A stretch of 64,000 nt of DNA from Herbaspirillum sp. alder98 (GTDB lineage: Bacteria; Pseudomonadota; Gammaproteobacteria; Burkholderiales; Burkholderiaceae_D): positions 62,001 to 126,000 of the forward strand of contig NZ_JAIUCY010000006.1 of the NCBI RefSeq assembly GCF_020179755.1. The letters run 5' to 3'. A program made the translations under genes and the position numbers. How positions within the stretch are numbered: position 1 is the stretch's first letter; each line of letters starts with the position of its first letter. Positions 36,211 through 46,766 of this stretch are shown piece by piece. The notes beneath the pieces were generated by a model. That model was not told where the DNA came from. It made no database searches and saw nothing but the letters and a program-made list of their open reading frames with translations.

Positions 36211-37458
36211 CTAGCGCGGCAAGCCGTCGATCTGCAATAGCGGCACCCAGCGCTGTTGCTGCACCTCGTACAAGGTAAAGCTGGGCTTCTCGAGGTCGCC
36301 CTCTGCATTGAACGCAATCGGGCCGGAAACGCCCGCCAGACGCAACCGGTGCATCTCCTGCGCCACTACCGTGGGGTCATTGCTGGCGCTCTGGCGAACC
36401 GCCATCAGCAGCGCCTGCGCGGCGTCGTAGGCGAAACTGGCATAGAGATGCAGGTCGCTGTCGAAGCGCAGGCCATAGCGCTGGCGAAAGGCTTTCCACC
36501 CCGGCATGCGCTCGGCTGCCGCCCCCGGCTCGAACACTACCGTGCCATTGCCGGCGGCTGCGGCCGACATCAGGAAAGGCAGGCCCACGCTGCCTGGCGA
36601 GACCATCAGGCGGGCATCGATCCTGAGTCGGGCGATCGCCTTGGCCAGCAGACCTGCCTGCCAGTCGAGGCCGCCGAAGAAGATCAGTTCCGGCTTGCGC
36701 CGGCGCAACTCCAGCAACGGGCCATTGAAATCCGACGTCTTTTCGCTGACCGAATAGGTGCCCAATACCTGCCCGCCCCGATCGTGCACGGCGCGACTGA
36801 ACTGCTCGGCCAGCCCATGCCCGAATGGCGTACGATCATCGATGGTGGCCACGCGCTGGATGCCCATGCGGCGCACCACATATTCGGCCGAATAGAGGCC
36901 CACGCTCTCGTTGTTGGGAATGGTGCGGAATACCGCCGGATAGTCCTGTGCCGTGAAGCGCCGGCTCATGGTGGCCGGCGATATCTGGATCACGCCGGCG
37001 GCATGGTAGATGGGCGCGGCCGCCAGCGAAGCGCCGCTGTTCCAGTGCCCCACCACACCGATCACCTTCTGCCCGACCAGATAGCGCGCCACATACTCGG
37101 CGGTGGCATTGTCGGCCCGGTCATCCTGGGCGATGAGGCGAATGCGCCAGGTCTTGCCGCCGATGCGCAAGCCGCGCTGATTGGCTTCTTCCACGGCCAG
37201 CAAAACGGCATCGTGCATGCTCCTGCCGACGCCGCTGGAAGGCCCGCTCAGCGGACCGGCAAAGCCGATGCGCAAGGTCGTCGATTCGTCGCCAGCGACC
37301 GGCTCGCCGGAATTGCCCGGCCGCGGCTGGATGCCGCTGCGGGCCGCGGCCGGCAGCGGCAGCGCCAAGGCCATCAGCCAACCCATCAATTGCCGACGAC
37401 GGGCCGCGTCGGTCGACTGGTCTTGCGTAGAACGCCTGCTGTGGCTACCTGCTTCCAA
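36211..37458 (-). CDS. Branched-chain amino-acid-type ABC substrate-binding protein
   Basis: 415 residues from a TTG start at 37458, chosen because GAGGAGG lies 5 bases upstream; a nearer ATG opens only a five-codon frame. The N-terminus RRRQLMGWLMALALPLPA is an export signal, possibly Tat-like. The Peripla_BP_6 fold is shown by LRIGFAGPLSGPSSGVGRSM, VIGVVGHWNSGASLAAAPIY and RTPFGHGLAEQFSRAV. It converges on nth (13-base gap). No transporter genes are adjacent, so the ligand and partner are unknown. Confidence 0.87.
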   Translation of the reverse strand: MEAGSHSRRSTQDQSTDAARRRQLMGWLMALALPLPAAARSGIQPRPGNSGEPVAGDESTTLRIGFAGPLSGPSSGVGRSMHDAVLLAVEEANQRGLRIGGKTWRIRLIAQDDRADNATAEYVARYLVGQKVIGVVGHWNSGASLAAAPIYHAAGVIQISPATMSRRFTAQDYPAVFRTIPNNESVGLYSAEYVVRRMGIQRVATIDDRTPFGHGLAEQFSRAVHDRGGQVLGTYSVSEKTSDFNGPLLELRRRKPELIFFGGLDWQAGLLAKAIARLRIDARLMVSPGSVGLPFLMSAAAAGNGTVVFEPGAAAERMPGWKAFRQRYGLRFDSDLHLYASFAYDAAQALLMAVRQSASNDPTVVAQEMHRLRLAGVSGPIAFNAEGDLEKPSFTLYEVQQQRWVPLLQIDGLPR

Positions 37459-37641
37459 TCATTCCTCCTCTGGCTGCGCCGGTCTGGTGCCGGATAAGCT
37501 GTCCCTGATCGCCGCCGGGGGGCGACGCCACACATGCCTGGAGCCACGATATTACTTCAGGACAAGCCGGCCGTGGCGCACGCCTGAAAGCAGCGGCCAG
37601 GCAGCGTAGAATACGGCTTTGTCCTTCTTCAGCTTTTCGCC

Positions 37642-38073
37642 ATGTTCACCCCGTCCCAGCATGATGTCCGGCGCTTCTTCTGCGAAGCCTATCGCAAGCA
37701 CCGAGGCCAGGAAATCCTGAGTCCGATCGAGGCCATCGCCCGTGACTGGATCATGCAGCACCCCGAATACCAGGATGCCCTGGCCGATGTCGAACAGGCA
37801 CTGGGCGCCGATTACTCGGTCGAGCAAGGCCAGACCAATCCCTTCCTGCATCTGTCGATGCACCTGTCGATCACAGAACAGATCTCGATCGACCAGCCGC
37901 CCGGCATCCGTGCCGCGTTCCAGCAACTGGCGCAGCGCCGGGGCTCGGAACACGATGCCCATCACGAGATCATGGAATGTCTGGGCGAGATGATCTGGAA
38001 CGCCCAGCGCAGCGGCCAGCCGCCGGATGGCGCGGTGTATATCGAGAGTATCCGGCGCCGCGCGCGGGGCTGA
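37642..38073 (+). CDS. DUF1841 family protein
   Basis: 143 residues, matching PF08897 in length and in MFTPSQHDVRRFFCEAYRKH, NPFLHLSMHLSITEQISID and HEIMECLGEMIWNAQR. There is no signal peptide; it is a cytosolic, helical protein with several His residues (HLSMHL, DAHHE) that could bind metal. The function is not known. The family is confined mainly to beta- and gammaproteobacteria. It stands alone, convergent with the cytochrome genes. Confidence 0.88.
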   Translation: MFTPSQHDVRRFFCEAYRKHRGQEILSPIEAIARDWIMQHPEYQDALADVEQALGADYSVEQGQTNPFLHLSMHLSITEQISIDQPPGIRAAFQQLAQRRGSEHDAHHEIMECLGEMIWNAQRSGQPPDGAVYIESIRRRARG

Positions 38074-38102
38074 TCGGCCCCTGCCTCGCCGCTTGCTAGA
38101 CG

Positions 38103-38453
38103 CTACTTGCGCAGTACCAGGGTCCCCGGCAGGCTGTGCAGGTAAGCCGCGATGTTCTTGATGTCCTGGTCCGATAGCGGCTTGGCCTGCAAGGCCATGA
38201 CGGCGTTGGTGCGGCCGTTCATGCCATGGTCGCCGCGCCGATAGGCCACCAGCGCGTGGCGCAGGTAGTCTTCATGCTGCCCTGCCAGCTTGGGATAGAC
38301 CGGTTCGGTCGGCGAGTTGTAGTCCTTGCCGTGGCACGAGGCGCAATTGTATTTCTCGAGCAGGGCGCGGCCCGCCACCAGGTCGGCGGCCAACGCGCTG
38401 GCCGACATGGCGCAGCCGGCCAGGACGGCTGCCAGAATGGAAATCCTCTTCAT
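38103..38453 (-). CDS. Small c-type cytochrome
   Basis: 116 residues from the ATG at 38453, with GGGGAG upstream. The signal ends SALAAD. Single heme site CASCHGKDYN, with a likely axial Met in the HGMNG region. It is a periplasmic class I cytochrome. The start lies 14 bases after the stop of the similar cytochrome gene at 38468-38797, so the pair is one operon and may have arisen by duplication. The electron partners are not visible here. Confidence 0.9.
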   Translation of the reverse strand: MKRISILAAVLAGCAMSASALAADLVAGRALLEKYNCASCHGKDYNSPTEPVYPKLAGQHEDYLRHALVAYRRGDHGMNGRTNAVMALQAKPLSDQDIKNIAAYLHSLPGTLVLRK

Positions 38454-38467
38454 ATGATCGGCTCCCC

Positions 38468-38797
38468 TCATTTCTGCTGCGCGTAATAAGCGGCCAGGTC
38501 GGCAATGTCCTGGTCCGACAGACTCACGGCAATGCCGCGCATGGTCGGATTCTTGCGTTCGCCTTTCTGGTAGGCCCGCAAGGCGCTTTCGATATATTGA
38601 GGGGCTTGGCCGCCCAGCATCGGCACCTGGTAGACCTCGGGAAAACTGGCCTTGTAGCCAGGGATGCCGTGACATCCTATGCACATCGAGATTTTGTTTT
38701 CAGCAGCCTTGGCATTGCCGACGATATCCGCCGCGAACGCACTACCGAACGTACCGGCAAGGCTGGCCAGAGCGAGAAACACGAAGCTTTTTTTCAT
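38468..38797 (-). CDS. Small c-type cytochrome
   Basis: 109 residues. The signal is SFVFLALASLAGTFGSAFA. Heme site CIGCHGIPGY, with probable distal Met in PTMRGIAVSLSDQDIADLAA. This class I cytochrome c is periplasmic and similar to c4-half or c5-type proteins. It is first in a two-gene cytochrome operon. A perfect 8-bp hairpin (38841-38866) lies in the leader region upstream. Confidence 0.9.
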   Translation of the reverse strand: MKKSFVFLALASLAGTFGSAFAADIVGNAKAAENKISMCIGCHGIPGYKASFPEVYQVPMLGGQAPQYIESALRAYQKGERKNPTMRGIAVSLSDQDIADLAAYYAQQK

Positions 38798-38840
38798 GTT
38801 TGGCAGGGTCAGTTATTGGGCTTGGACGAACGACTCATGC

Positions 38841-38866
38841 GCCACCGGCGTAGTACACCCGGTGGC
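38841..38866. other. Inverted repeat upstream of the cytochrome pair
   Basis: GCCACCGG, 10-base loop, CCGGTGGC. It is located 44-69 bases upstream of the first cytochrome start. It may be a regulator site or leader hairpin. Confidence 0.35.
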
Positions 38867-39058
38867 ACGCGCTGTTTCGGCAGGTTTGGCTGTTCTGCTT
38901 TGGCTCAACCAATCGTCAAGCTGTCTCTCCACTCCCCCTGCTGACGTAGCGATTTGATTCTAACCCAATAAACTCGCCCTCGACACGCTCGCGACAGCCC
39001 CGGCCGGCGCCGGTTGCAGCGCAACAAGAGCGCTCCCCGCTTGCCACAACATCAACAT

Positions 39059-41338
39059 TCAGGCCCGACGCCGACGCGACTCGGCGGCCTGCGTCCCGCT
39101 GCGGCGCGATGGCGGCGGCCCGGGATGGCCACTGCTGTCGGGGAAGTCGTCGTCGGCATCATCGTCTTCTTCGGCCCGCCGTTCGAGCACGCGCGGCTGG
39201 CTGAAGCGACGCGCGGCGGCATCCAGATCGATGCCGCTGGCGTCTTCATCGTCGCTTTGATCGTCCTCATGTTGCGTCGCACTCTTGCGACGTTCCGGAA
39301 AAATGAACCACAACGGCGCACTCAGGAAGCGCCGCAATACCGCCCGCTGCATGCCGTGCCGCGCCCGCCGCGACACATCGCGGGCCCGCAGCGCCAACGC
39401 CAGCGCACAGGCAAAGGCCACCCCCACGCTCAACACGGCAGTGGCGACGATGCCGGCGACGGCCCACCAGAAGGCCGGCGTGGCCAGCCATTCCCAGCCC
39501 AGGCTGAAGATGGCAGCCACCAGCGTGCCGGCGGCCAGGGTGACATGGCGGATATCGAGTGGCAGGCTGAAAAACGCGGCCAGCACCGGCGCCATGCCCA
39601 ACAGCAGCGCCAGGGCCAGGTTGCCGGCGATGGCGGCCACATTGCGTTCGAGCCAGGCGGCCATGCGCTCGGCGCGCATGGCGCCCAGCGCATGCACCAC
39701 CCGGCGGTGCTGGGACAGCACTTCGCGCACCCGTCGCAGCGCAAACCAGTTGTCGGCCAGGCCGGCGGCCAGGCTGGCCAGCCACAGCAAGAGGCCGGTC
39801 AACGCCGCATACAGGGGCGTCGGCCCGATCAACGACAGCGACGCCACCGCCGCGCGTGCCTGTTCCGGCGACAGCGGTTCACGCCCCCAGGCAAACCAGC
39901 CCAGCGCGCACAAGGCCGCCACCACGGGCGCCACTGCCAGCAGGTTGCCGAAGATGGCCGCGCATTGCGAACGCAGCAATTGCGCCGATTGCGCCAGCAC
40001 CCGCCGTCTATCGTCGGCGTCGAGTTCGCCCACCCGGGCGGCCAGGGCCGGGGCGGTAATGGCTGGCTGGCGGGTAGCGACCACGCCGCCGATGGCGCTG
40101 ATCAGCAGAAAACTGACCGCATAGTTCAGCGATGCCGCGGCGCCGTCGAAAAACTGCACCATCCCCAGCCGCGCCAGGGTGATCTTCATCAGCACCGTAC
40201 CGCCGATGACCACGCCACCCAGCAGCCCCGCCCGCAGCACCCGGCGATAACCGGCGCCGTCGCGCGCAATGGCCTGCTCGCCATGATCGGCATTGCGTTC
40301 GGCCATCTTGCGCGCCAGCAGCGCGAAGCTGCGGCGCATCAGGCCGCGCACCGAAGACCGGTGATGCTGCGACGCCACCAGGTCGGCCAGCAGCACCTGC
40401 ACCCGTCCGGCGCCGGTCTCGCCCGGCATCGCCGAGCGCACGTCGAGCAGGCGGCCGATGCGCTGCAGGTGAGCGCGCATGCGCTCTACCCGGTACACCA
40501 GGCTGACCGACACGCCGTATTCGTCCAGGTGGGCATAGATGCGATCGGTCTGGGCATGGCACACGGCCACCAGCATGCGCGCGCTGCGCAATGCGCCCTG
40601 GTCGTGCGGACTGCCGCGCAGGTAGGTCTCGATCTCGCGCCGCAACGCCAGGAAGGGCGTGGCGCGCATCGGCATCTTCGGTTCCAGCCGCTGGCGGAAA
40701 GCCGGGCTGATGCCGTCGGCGATGACGGTCGTGGTGAGATAGGTGATGGCTTCCTCGACCTGCTGCCAGTACATGTGCGCCACGCCGTCGTCGGCCAGCA
40801 GCCGCCACAGCCGCGCCAGCAGTTCATCGTCCAGCGCCAGCAGCCAGGCCGCATCTTCGGGGTCCGGGAACATCGCGGCAAAGAGTGTCGACAAGTCGCT
40901 CGGCGACAGGTGACGCGGCAGGATCATGCGCGTGAGCCGCTCGGCGAGTTCGCCGAAGAAGCCCGGTTCGTGCGGCAGGCCGGTGGTCGAGAACAACTCG
41001 GGACCGGTCGCTTCGCGCAGCGTCTTCTGCAACGCATTCTGTACGCTGCGGCGCACATCGCGGTTGGCGTCCAGCCAGTCAAGCATGAACTCCAGGCGCT
41101 GGCGCCGGACTTCCTGCCAACCGGCCCGGTCCAGCAGCGTGACCTTGGGCCGATGGCGCAACCATTCGCCCAGCGCCAGCATGCCGTTGGCGCGCTCGTA
41201 CCAGCTGGCGGCCGGATCGAGGCGACGCGTCAATGCATCGAGTTGCCGACCGGCATCATCGCGATCCATATGGCGGCCCGGCACACCGTGCCGCAGCCTG
41301 CGCCATACCACCAGCATCTTGTAGAACAGGAATTTCAT
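39059..41338 (-). CDS. PF10136 membrane protein ('site-specific recombinase' family)
   Basis: 759 residues. The N-terminal half (to about 360) is soluble and helical (KFLFYKMLVVWRRLRHG, LEFMLDWLDANRDVRRS). The C-terminal half has about six to eight membrane helices, for example LLGGVVIGGTVLMKITLARLG and LYAALTGLLLWLASLAAGLA. This matches the family described after gonococcal Gcr and annotated as site-specific recombinase, yet no tyrosine or serine recombinase catalytic motif is visible, and multiple membrane spans make DNA recombination doubtful. The C-terminal tail is acidic (DDEDASGID, EEDDDADDD). The gene stands alone. Confidence 0.82.
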   Translation of the reverse strand: MKFLFYKMLVVWRRLRHGVPGRHMDRDDAGRQLDALTRRLDPAASWYERANGMLALGEWLRHRPKVTLLDRAGWQEVRRQRLEFMLDWLDANRDVRRSVQNALQKTLREATGPELFSTTGLPHEPGFFGELAERLTRMILPRHLSPSDLSTLFAAMFPDPEDAAWLLALDDELLARLWRLLADDGVAHMYWQQVEEAITYLTTTVIADGISPAFRQRLEPKMPMRATPFLALRREIETYLRGSPHDQGALRSARMLVAVCHAQTDRIYAHLDEYGVSVSLVYRVERMRAHLQRIGRLLDVRSAMPGETGAGRVQVLLADLVASQHHRSSVRGLMRRSFALLARKMAERNADHGEQAIARDGAGYRRVLRAGLLGGVVIGGTVLMKITLARLGMVQFFDGAAASLNYAVSFLLISAIGGVVATRQPAITAPALAARVGELDADDRRRVLAQSAQLLRSQCAAIFGNLLAVAPVVAALCALGWFAWGREPLSPEQARAAVASLSLIGPTPLYAALTGLLLWLASLAAGLADNWFALRRVREVLSQHRRVVHALGAMRAERMAAWLERNVAAIAGNLALALLLGMAPVLAAFFSLPLDIRHVTLAAGTLVAAIFSLGWEWLATPAFWWAVAGIVATAVLSVGVAFACALALALRARDVSRRARHGMQRAVLRRFLSAPLWFIFPERRKSATQHEDDQSDDEDASGIDLDAAARRFSQPRVLERRAEEDDDADDDFPDSSGHPGPPPSRRSGTQAAESRRRRA

Positions 41339-41496
41339 GAGCCGTTTCGCCTATGCGTGCGGAAGTCCCCAAATGGGGGTCGGGAGCCAAATTTCAACCT
41401 CGCTAGTGGATCGAAAAATTCCCGTATATCATTCGAATTCGACACTGACCTCGATTACCGCCATTTAGTGCCGCGCCTTCACAAGGATTGTTGCCC

Positions 41497-42366
<870 letters not shown>

Positions 42367-42388
42367 ACATCCTCTACCGGGAGTCGTC

Positions 42389-42976
42389 ATGCACCTGCTG
42401 TCACCGATCACCCTCAAGGGCCAGTTCGCCCATCTAGAGCCGCTGTCGCTGGAGCATCACGACGCCCTGATCGCGGCCGTGTCGGACGGCAAGCTGTGGA
42501 AGCTCTGGTACACCGCCATCCCGAAACCGGAAAACATGCGCGCCGAGATCGAGCGTCGCCTGCAATTGCAGCAGCAGGGCAGCATGCTGCCTTTCGTGGT
42601 GCGCCGGGTCGACACCGGCGCACTGTGCGGCATGACCACCTACATGAATGCCGATGCCGTGCACCGGCGGGTCGAGATCGGTTCGACCTGGTACGCCGCC
42701 AGCGCCCAGCGCACCAGCATCAATACCGAATGCAAGCTGATGCTGCTGCACCATGCCTTCGAAGACATGCGCTGTATCGCGGTCGAATTCCGCACCCACT
42801 GGATGAACCAGCAATCGCGCGCCGCCATCGCCCGTCTCGGCGCCAAGCAGGATGGCATCCTGCGCAATCACCAGCGCATGCCGGACGGCTCGTTGCGCGA
42901 CACCGTGGTGTTTTCGATCATCGAATCGGAATGGTCGACCGTGCGCCGCCACCTGCAATACAAGCTGGGGCGCTAG
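42389..42976 (+). CDS. GNAT-family acetyltransferase (RimJ/RimL type)
   Basis: 195 residues from ATG 42389 with GGGAG upstream. The Acetyltransf_3 fold is shown by GQFAHLEPLSLEHHDALIAA, RRVEIGSTWYAASAQRTSIN and RTHWMNQQSRAAIARLGAKQ. These enzymes acetylate protein N-termini or small amines. It lies between MoxR and the VWA gene with gaps of 22 and 30 bases on the same strand, so it is probably one operon. A functional link to MoxR is inference. Confidence 0.9.
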   Translation: MHLLSPITLKGQFAHLEPLSLEHHDALIAAVSDGKLWKLWYTAIPKPENMRAEIERRLQLQQQGSMLPFVVRRVDTGALCGMTTYMNADAVHRRVEIGSTWYAASAQRTSINTECKLMLLHHAFEDMRCIAVEFRTHWMNQQSRAAIARLGAKQDGILRNHQRMPDGSLRDTVVFSIIESEWSTVRRHLQYKLGR

Positions 42977-43006
42977 TGCGATGGCTCCGATGAACAATCC
43001 TCGACC

Positions 43007-44176
43007 ATGCTGATCGACTTCTTCTTCACCGTCAAAGATGCCGGCGTGCCGGTCTCGATCAAGGAATTCCTGACCTTGCTCGAGGCGCTGGAGCGGCAGG
43101 TCATCTCGCCCTCCACCGACGAATTCTATTTTCTGTCGCGCCTGACGCTGGTCAAGGACGAAGCCCACTTCGACAAGTTCGACCGCGCCTTCGGCAGCTA
43201 CTTCAAGGGCATCGATGCCGTGTTCGAAAAACACCCCGAGATCCCGCTGGAGTGGCTCAAGCAGCGCATGCAGCGCGAGCTGACGCCAGAGCAGAAAGCA
43301 GCCATCGAGAAGTTCGGCTACGACAAGTTGCTGGAGCGCCTGCAGGCCTTGATGAAAGAGCAGAAGGAACGCCACGAGGGCGGCAGCAAATGGATCGGCA
43401 CCGGCGGCGTGTCGCCCTTCGGCCACGGCGGCTACAACCCGGAGGGCATCCGCATCGGCGGGCCCGGCAAGAACCGTAGCGCCGTCAAGGTGTGGGAAGA
43501 ACGCCAGTACAAGGACTACGACAGCGAACGCGAACTGGGCACCCGCAACATCAAGGTGGCGCTACGACGCCTGCGCCGCTTTGCGCGCGAAGGCGCCGAA
43601 GACGAACTGGCGCTGGACGACACCATCCGCGCCACCGCCAGCAACGCCGGCTTCCTCGACATCCGCATGCAGCCGGAGCGACGCAACAACATCAAGGTGC
43701 TGATGCTGCTCGACGTGGGCGGCTCGATGGACGACCACATTGCGCGCACCGAAGAGCTGTTCTCGGCGGCCCGCACCGAATTCAAGAACATGGAGTTCTT
43801 CTACTTCCACAACTGCGTCTACGACTACCTGTGGAAGAGCAACAACCGGCGCCACGCCGAACGCTTCGACACCTGGGATGTCCTGCGTCGCTACACGCCC
43901 GACACCAAGCTCATCTTCGTCGGCGACGCCACGATGAGCCCCTATGAAGTCACGCAGAAAGGTGGATCGGTCGAGTACAACAATGCCGAAGCAGGCGCCG
44001 CCTGGCTGCAGCGTTTTACCAGCACCTTCCCCCACTACGCCTGGCTCAATCCCGAGCCGGAAGGCCTGTGGCAGTACCGGCAATCGATTGCGCTGATCCG
44101 GCAGTTGATGAGCGATCGCATGTTCGGGCTCACCATCGATGGCCTGGAGCGGGCCATGCGGATGCTGAGCAAATAG
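43007..44176 (+). CDS. CoxE-like VWA-domain protein
   Basis: 389 residues. The N-terminal helical domain begins MLIDFFFTVKDAGVPVSIKE. A central conserved segment is KWIGTGGVSPFGHGGYNPEG. The C-terminal VWA domain has a MIDAS-like site LLDVGGSMDDHI, where DxSxS reads DVGGS, and FVGDATMSPYE as the second loop. It is the classical partner of MoxR ATPases in metal-cofactor maturation. The target complex is unknown; no CO dehydrogenase genes are present. It converges on copZ with a 7-base gap. Confidence 0.9.
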   Translation: MLIDFFFTVKDAGVPVSIKEFLTLLEALERQVISPSTDEFYFLSRLTLVKDEAHFDKFDRAFGSYFKGIDAVFEKHPEIPLEWLKQRMQRELTPEQKAAIEKFGYDKLLERLQALMKEQKERHEGGSKWIGTGGVSPFGHGGYNPEGIRIGGPGKNRSAVKVWEERQYKDYDSERELGTRNIKVALRRLRRFAREGAEDELALDDTIRATASNAGFLDIRMQPERRNNIKVLMLLDVGGSMDDHIARTEELFSAARTEFKNMEFFYFHNCVYDYLWKSNNRRHAERFDTWDVLRRYTPDTKLIFVGDATMSPYEVTQKGGSVEYNNAEAGAAWLQRFTSTFPHYAWLNPEPEGLWQYRQSIALIRQLMSDRMFGLTIDGLERAMRMLSK

Positions 44177-44183
44177 CCCGGAC

Positions 44184-44384
44184 TCAGGCCGCCACCGGCG
44201 TATAGCCGGCATCTTCGATTGCATCGGCAAACGACTGCGCCGGCAACGCGCTGTCGATCACCACCCGCTTGTCGGCCACGGTGATGTCGACCCGGGCGTT
44301 GGCGTCGAGCGCCTTGACGGCCTTGGTGATGACACCGGCGCAATGATTGCAGGTCATGTCGTTGACGGTAAAGGTGGCTGGCAT
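44184..44384 (-). CDS. copZ: Copper chaperone CopZ (heavy-metal-associated domain)
   Basis: 66 residues, single HMA fold: VNDMTCNHCAGVITKAVKAL with the metal site CNHC, ending AIEDAGYTPVAA. It carries Cu(I) in the cytosol to the CopA ATPase encoded divergently. AAGGGA precedes the ATG. A CueR-type promoter with 19-bp spacer lies 37 bases upstream on the minus strand (44421-44451), so copper-induced expression through CueR is expected. Confidence 0.93.
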   Translation of the reverse strand: MPATFTVNDMTCNHCAGVITKAVKALDANARVDITVADKRVVIDSALPAQSFADAIEDAGYTPVAA

Positions 44385-44420
44385 GGCTATTCCCTTCTGG
44401 ATGATTGGATCGATGTCGCA

Positions 44421-44451
44421 AGCTTAAACCTTCCCACCGTAGCAAGGTCAA
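44421..44451 (-). promoter_or_regulatory. CueR-type promoter of copZ
   Basis: Minus strand: TTGACC, 19-bp spacer with the dyad CCTTGCT-ACGGT-GGGAAGG, then TAAGCT. The over-long 19-bp spacer is diagnostic of MerR-family activation. Confidence 0.88.
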
Positions 44452-44485
44452 GGCCCCTCATCGCGATCCATGTCAGAATCGGCGC

Positions 44486-44516
44486 TTGACCTTACCATCA
44501 TGGGAAGGATCATCAT
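44486..44516 (+). promoter_or_regulatory. CueR-type promoter of copA
   Basis: TTGACC (44486-44491), 19-bp spacer with dyad CCTTACC-ATCAT-GGGAAGG, then CATCAT (44511-44516). The ATG of copA is 29 bases downstream. The architecture matches CueR-controlled copA promoters. Confidence 0.85.
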
Positions 44517-44545
44517 GCTCTCATGATCACTTCCCGAGCCACGCC

Positions 44546-46765
44546 ATGACCGCTACCGCCCCCCGCGAACTGAATCTCGACATCGAAGGCATGAGCTGCG
44601 CCTCGTGCGTGGCGCGCGTCGAAAAGGTGCTCAAGCGCGTGCCGGGCGTGATCGACGCCAGCGTCAACCTGGCCACCGAGACCGCCACCGTCACCACCAC
44701 CGATGAGGTCGCCGTGGCGCAACTGACGGCGGCCATCGATCGCGCCGGCTACCACGCCGTACTGCACGTGCCCGATGCGCCCAGTGCGCCCGATGGCACG
44801 CCGGCGCGCCGCGCCCTGCCCCTCTGGTGGCCGGTGGCGCTGGCGGCACTGCTGTCGTTGCCGCTGGTGCTGCCGATGCTGGCCATGCCGCTGGGCGTGG
44901 ACCTGACGCTGCCGCCGCTGTGGCAATGGCTACTGGCCACGCCGGTGCAGTTCTGGCTGGGCTGGCGCTTCTATCGCGCCGGCTGGGGTGCGGCGCGGGC
45001 GCTGTCGGGCAACATGGACCTGCTGGTAGCACTTGGCACCAGCGCCGCCTACGGCCTGTCGCTCTATCAATGGCTCAACACCCCATCCATGGCCGGACAC
45101 GCGATGGCCGCGCCGCACCTTTATTTCGAAAGCTCCGCCGTGGTGATCACGCTGGTGTTGCTGGGCAAATGGCTGGAAGGCCGCGCCAAGCGCCAAACGG
45201 CAGACGCCATCGCCGCCCTCAATGCGCTGCGCCCGGATCGTGCGCGCGTGCTGCGCGACGGACGCGAAGTCGAGCTGCCATTGGCCGCAGTCGTGGTGGG
45301 TGACATCGTGCTGCTGCGGGCCGGCGAACGGGTGCCGGTCGATGGCGTGGTGCGCGTCGGGCACAGCCAGCTCGACGAAGCCCTGCTGACCGGCGAGGCC
45401 CGCCCGCAAGACAAGGGGCCGGGCGCGCATGTCAGCGCCGGCGCCATCAACATCGACGGCGTGCTGCAGATCGAGACCACCGCCATCGGCGCCGAGACGG
45501 TGCTGGCCCGCATCGTGCGCATGGTCGAACAGGCGCAAGCGGCCAAAGCGCCGATCCAGCGCCTGGTCGACCGCGTCAGCGCCGTGTTCGTCCCGGTGGT
45601 GCTGCTCATCGCGGGACTGACCCTGCTGGGCTGGGGCCTGCTGGCCGGCAACTGGGAACACGCCGTACTCAATGCGGTCGCCGTCATGGTAATTGCCTGC
45701 CCCTGCGCCTTGGGGCTGGCCACGCCCACCGCCATCATGGCCGGCACCGGCGTGGCGGCGCGGCATGGCGTCCTGATCAAGGACGCCCAGGCGCTCGAGA
45801 TCGCCCATCGGGTCGACCTGGTGGCGTTCGACAAGACCGGTACGTTGACCGTCGGCCGCCCACTGCTGACCGAATTCGAAGCGATCGGTGCGGTCACCCC
45901 GGAACAGTTGCTGGCGCTGGCCGCGGCCCTGCAAGCGGGCAGCGAACATCCGCTCGGGCGCGCCGTACTGGACGCCGCCGGGGAGTCGCCGCGTCCGACT
46001 GCCGAGGCATTGCGCACGGTCGCCGGCTGCGGCATCGAAGGCCGGGTCGATGGCGCAACGCTGTACCTGGGCAGCAGCCGCTGGATGGCGCAACTGGGCG
46101 CCGCCGCCCCCGAACTGGCGGCACGCGCCGACGCATTGCAGCAACAGGGCCGCACCCTGTCCTGGCTGGCGCGCCACGACGGCCAGTTGCACATCCTCGG
46201 CTTGCTGGCCTTCGGCGACGACATCAAACCCGGCGCGGCGGCGGCGGTACGGGCGCTGCAGCAGTCCGGCATCGCCACCGTCATGTTGAGCGGCGACAAT
46301 CGTGGCGCGGCGCAGCAAGTCGCCGAGCGCCTGGGCATCGATGATGTGCGTGCCGAAGTCATGCCGGACGACAAGGCGCACGCGGTAGCCGAATTGCGCC
46401 GCGGCGGGCGCGTGGTGGCCATGGTGGGCGACGGCATCAACGACGCCCCGGCGCTGGCGGCGGCCGATGTCGGCATCGCCATGTCCACCGGCACCGATGT
46501 CGCCATGCAGGCCGCCGGCATCACGTTGATGCATGGCGACCCGGGCCTGGTAGCGGCCGCCATCGACATCTCGCGGCGCACCTACGGCAAGATCCGGCAA
46601 AACCTGTTCTGGGCCTTCATCTACAACCTGATCGGCATCCCGCTGGCGGTCATGGGCTGGCTGGACCCGATGGTGGCCGGCGCCGCCATGGCTTTTTCCA
46701 GCGTCAGCGTGGTCAGCAATGCCCTGCTGCTGCGCCGCTGGCGTCCCACCACACGAGAGGCATGA
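44546..46765 (+). CDS. copA: Copper-exporting P1B-type ATPase CopA
   Basis: 739 residues from ATG 44546. There is one N-terminal HMA domain ([17 protein letters not shown]) and then the P1B core: transmembrane metal site [13 protein letters not shown], phosphorylation motif DKTGTLT, HP locus in [10 protein letters not shown] and hinge [12 protein letters not shown]. The CPC plus terminal helices are Cu(I)-type. It pumps Cu(I) from cytosol to periplasm. It is controlled by its own CueR-type promoter, and the next gene, cueR, starts 1 base after the copA stop. Confidence 0.95.
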   Translation: MTATAPRELNLDIEGMSCASCVARVEKVLKRVPGVIDASVNLATETATVTTTDEVAVAQLTAAIDRAGYHAVLHVPDAPSAPDGTPARRALPLWWPVALAALLSLPLVLPMLAMPLGVDLTLPPLWQWLLATPVQFWLGWRFYRAGWGAARALSGNMDLLVALGTSAAYGLSLYQWLNTPSMAGHAMAAPHLYFESSAVVITLVLLGKWLEGRAKRQTADAIAALNALRPDRARVLRDGREVELPLAAVVVGDIVLLRAGERVPVDGVVRVGHSQLDEALLTGEARPQDKGPGAHVSAGAINIDGVLQIETTAIGAETVLARIVRMVEQAQAAKAPIQRLVDRVSAVFVPVVLLIAGLTLLGWGLLAGNWEHAVLNAVAVMVIACPCALGLATPTAIMAGTGVAARHGVLIKDAQALEIAHRVDLVAFDKTGTLTVGRPLLTEFEAIGAVTPEQLLALAAALQAGSEHPLGRAVLDAAGESPRPTAEALRTVAGCGIEGRVDGATLYLGSSRWMAQLGAAAPELAARADALQQQGRTLSWLARHDGQLHILGLLAFGDDIKPGAAAAVRALQQSGIATVMLSGDNRGAAQQVAERLGIDDVRAEVMPDDKAHAVAELRRGGRVVAMVGDGINDAPALAAADVGIAMSTGTDVAMQAAGITLMHGDPGLVAAAIDISRRTYGKIRQNLFWAFIYNLIGIPLAVMGWLDPMVAGAAMAFSSVSVVSNALLLRRWRPTTREA

Positions 46766-46766
46766 C

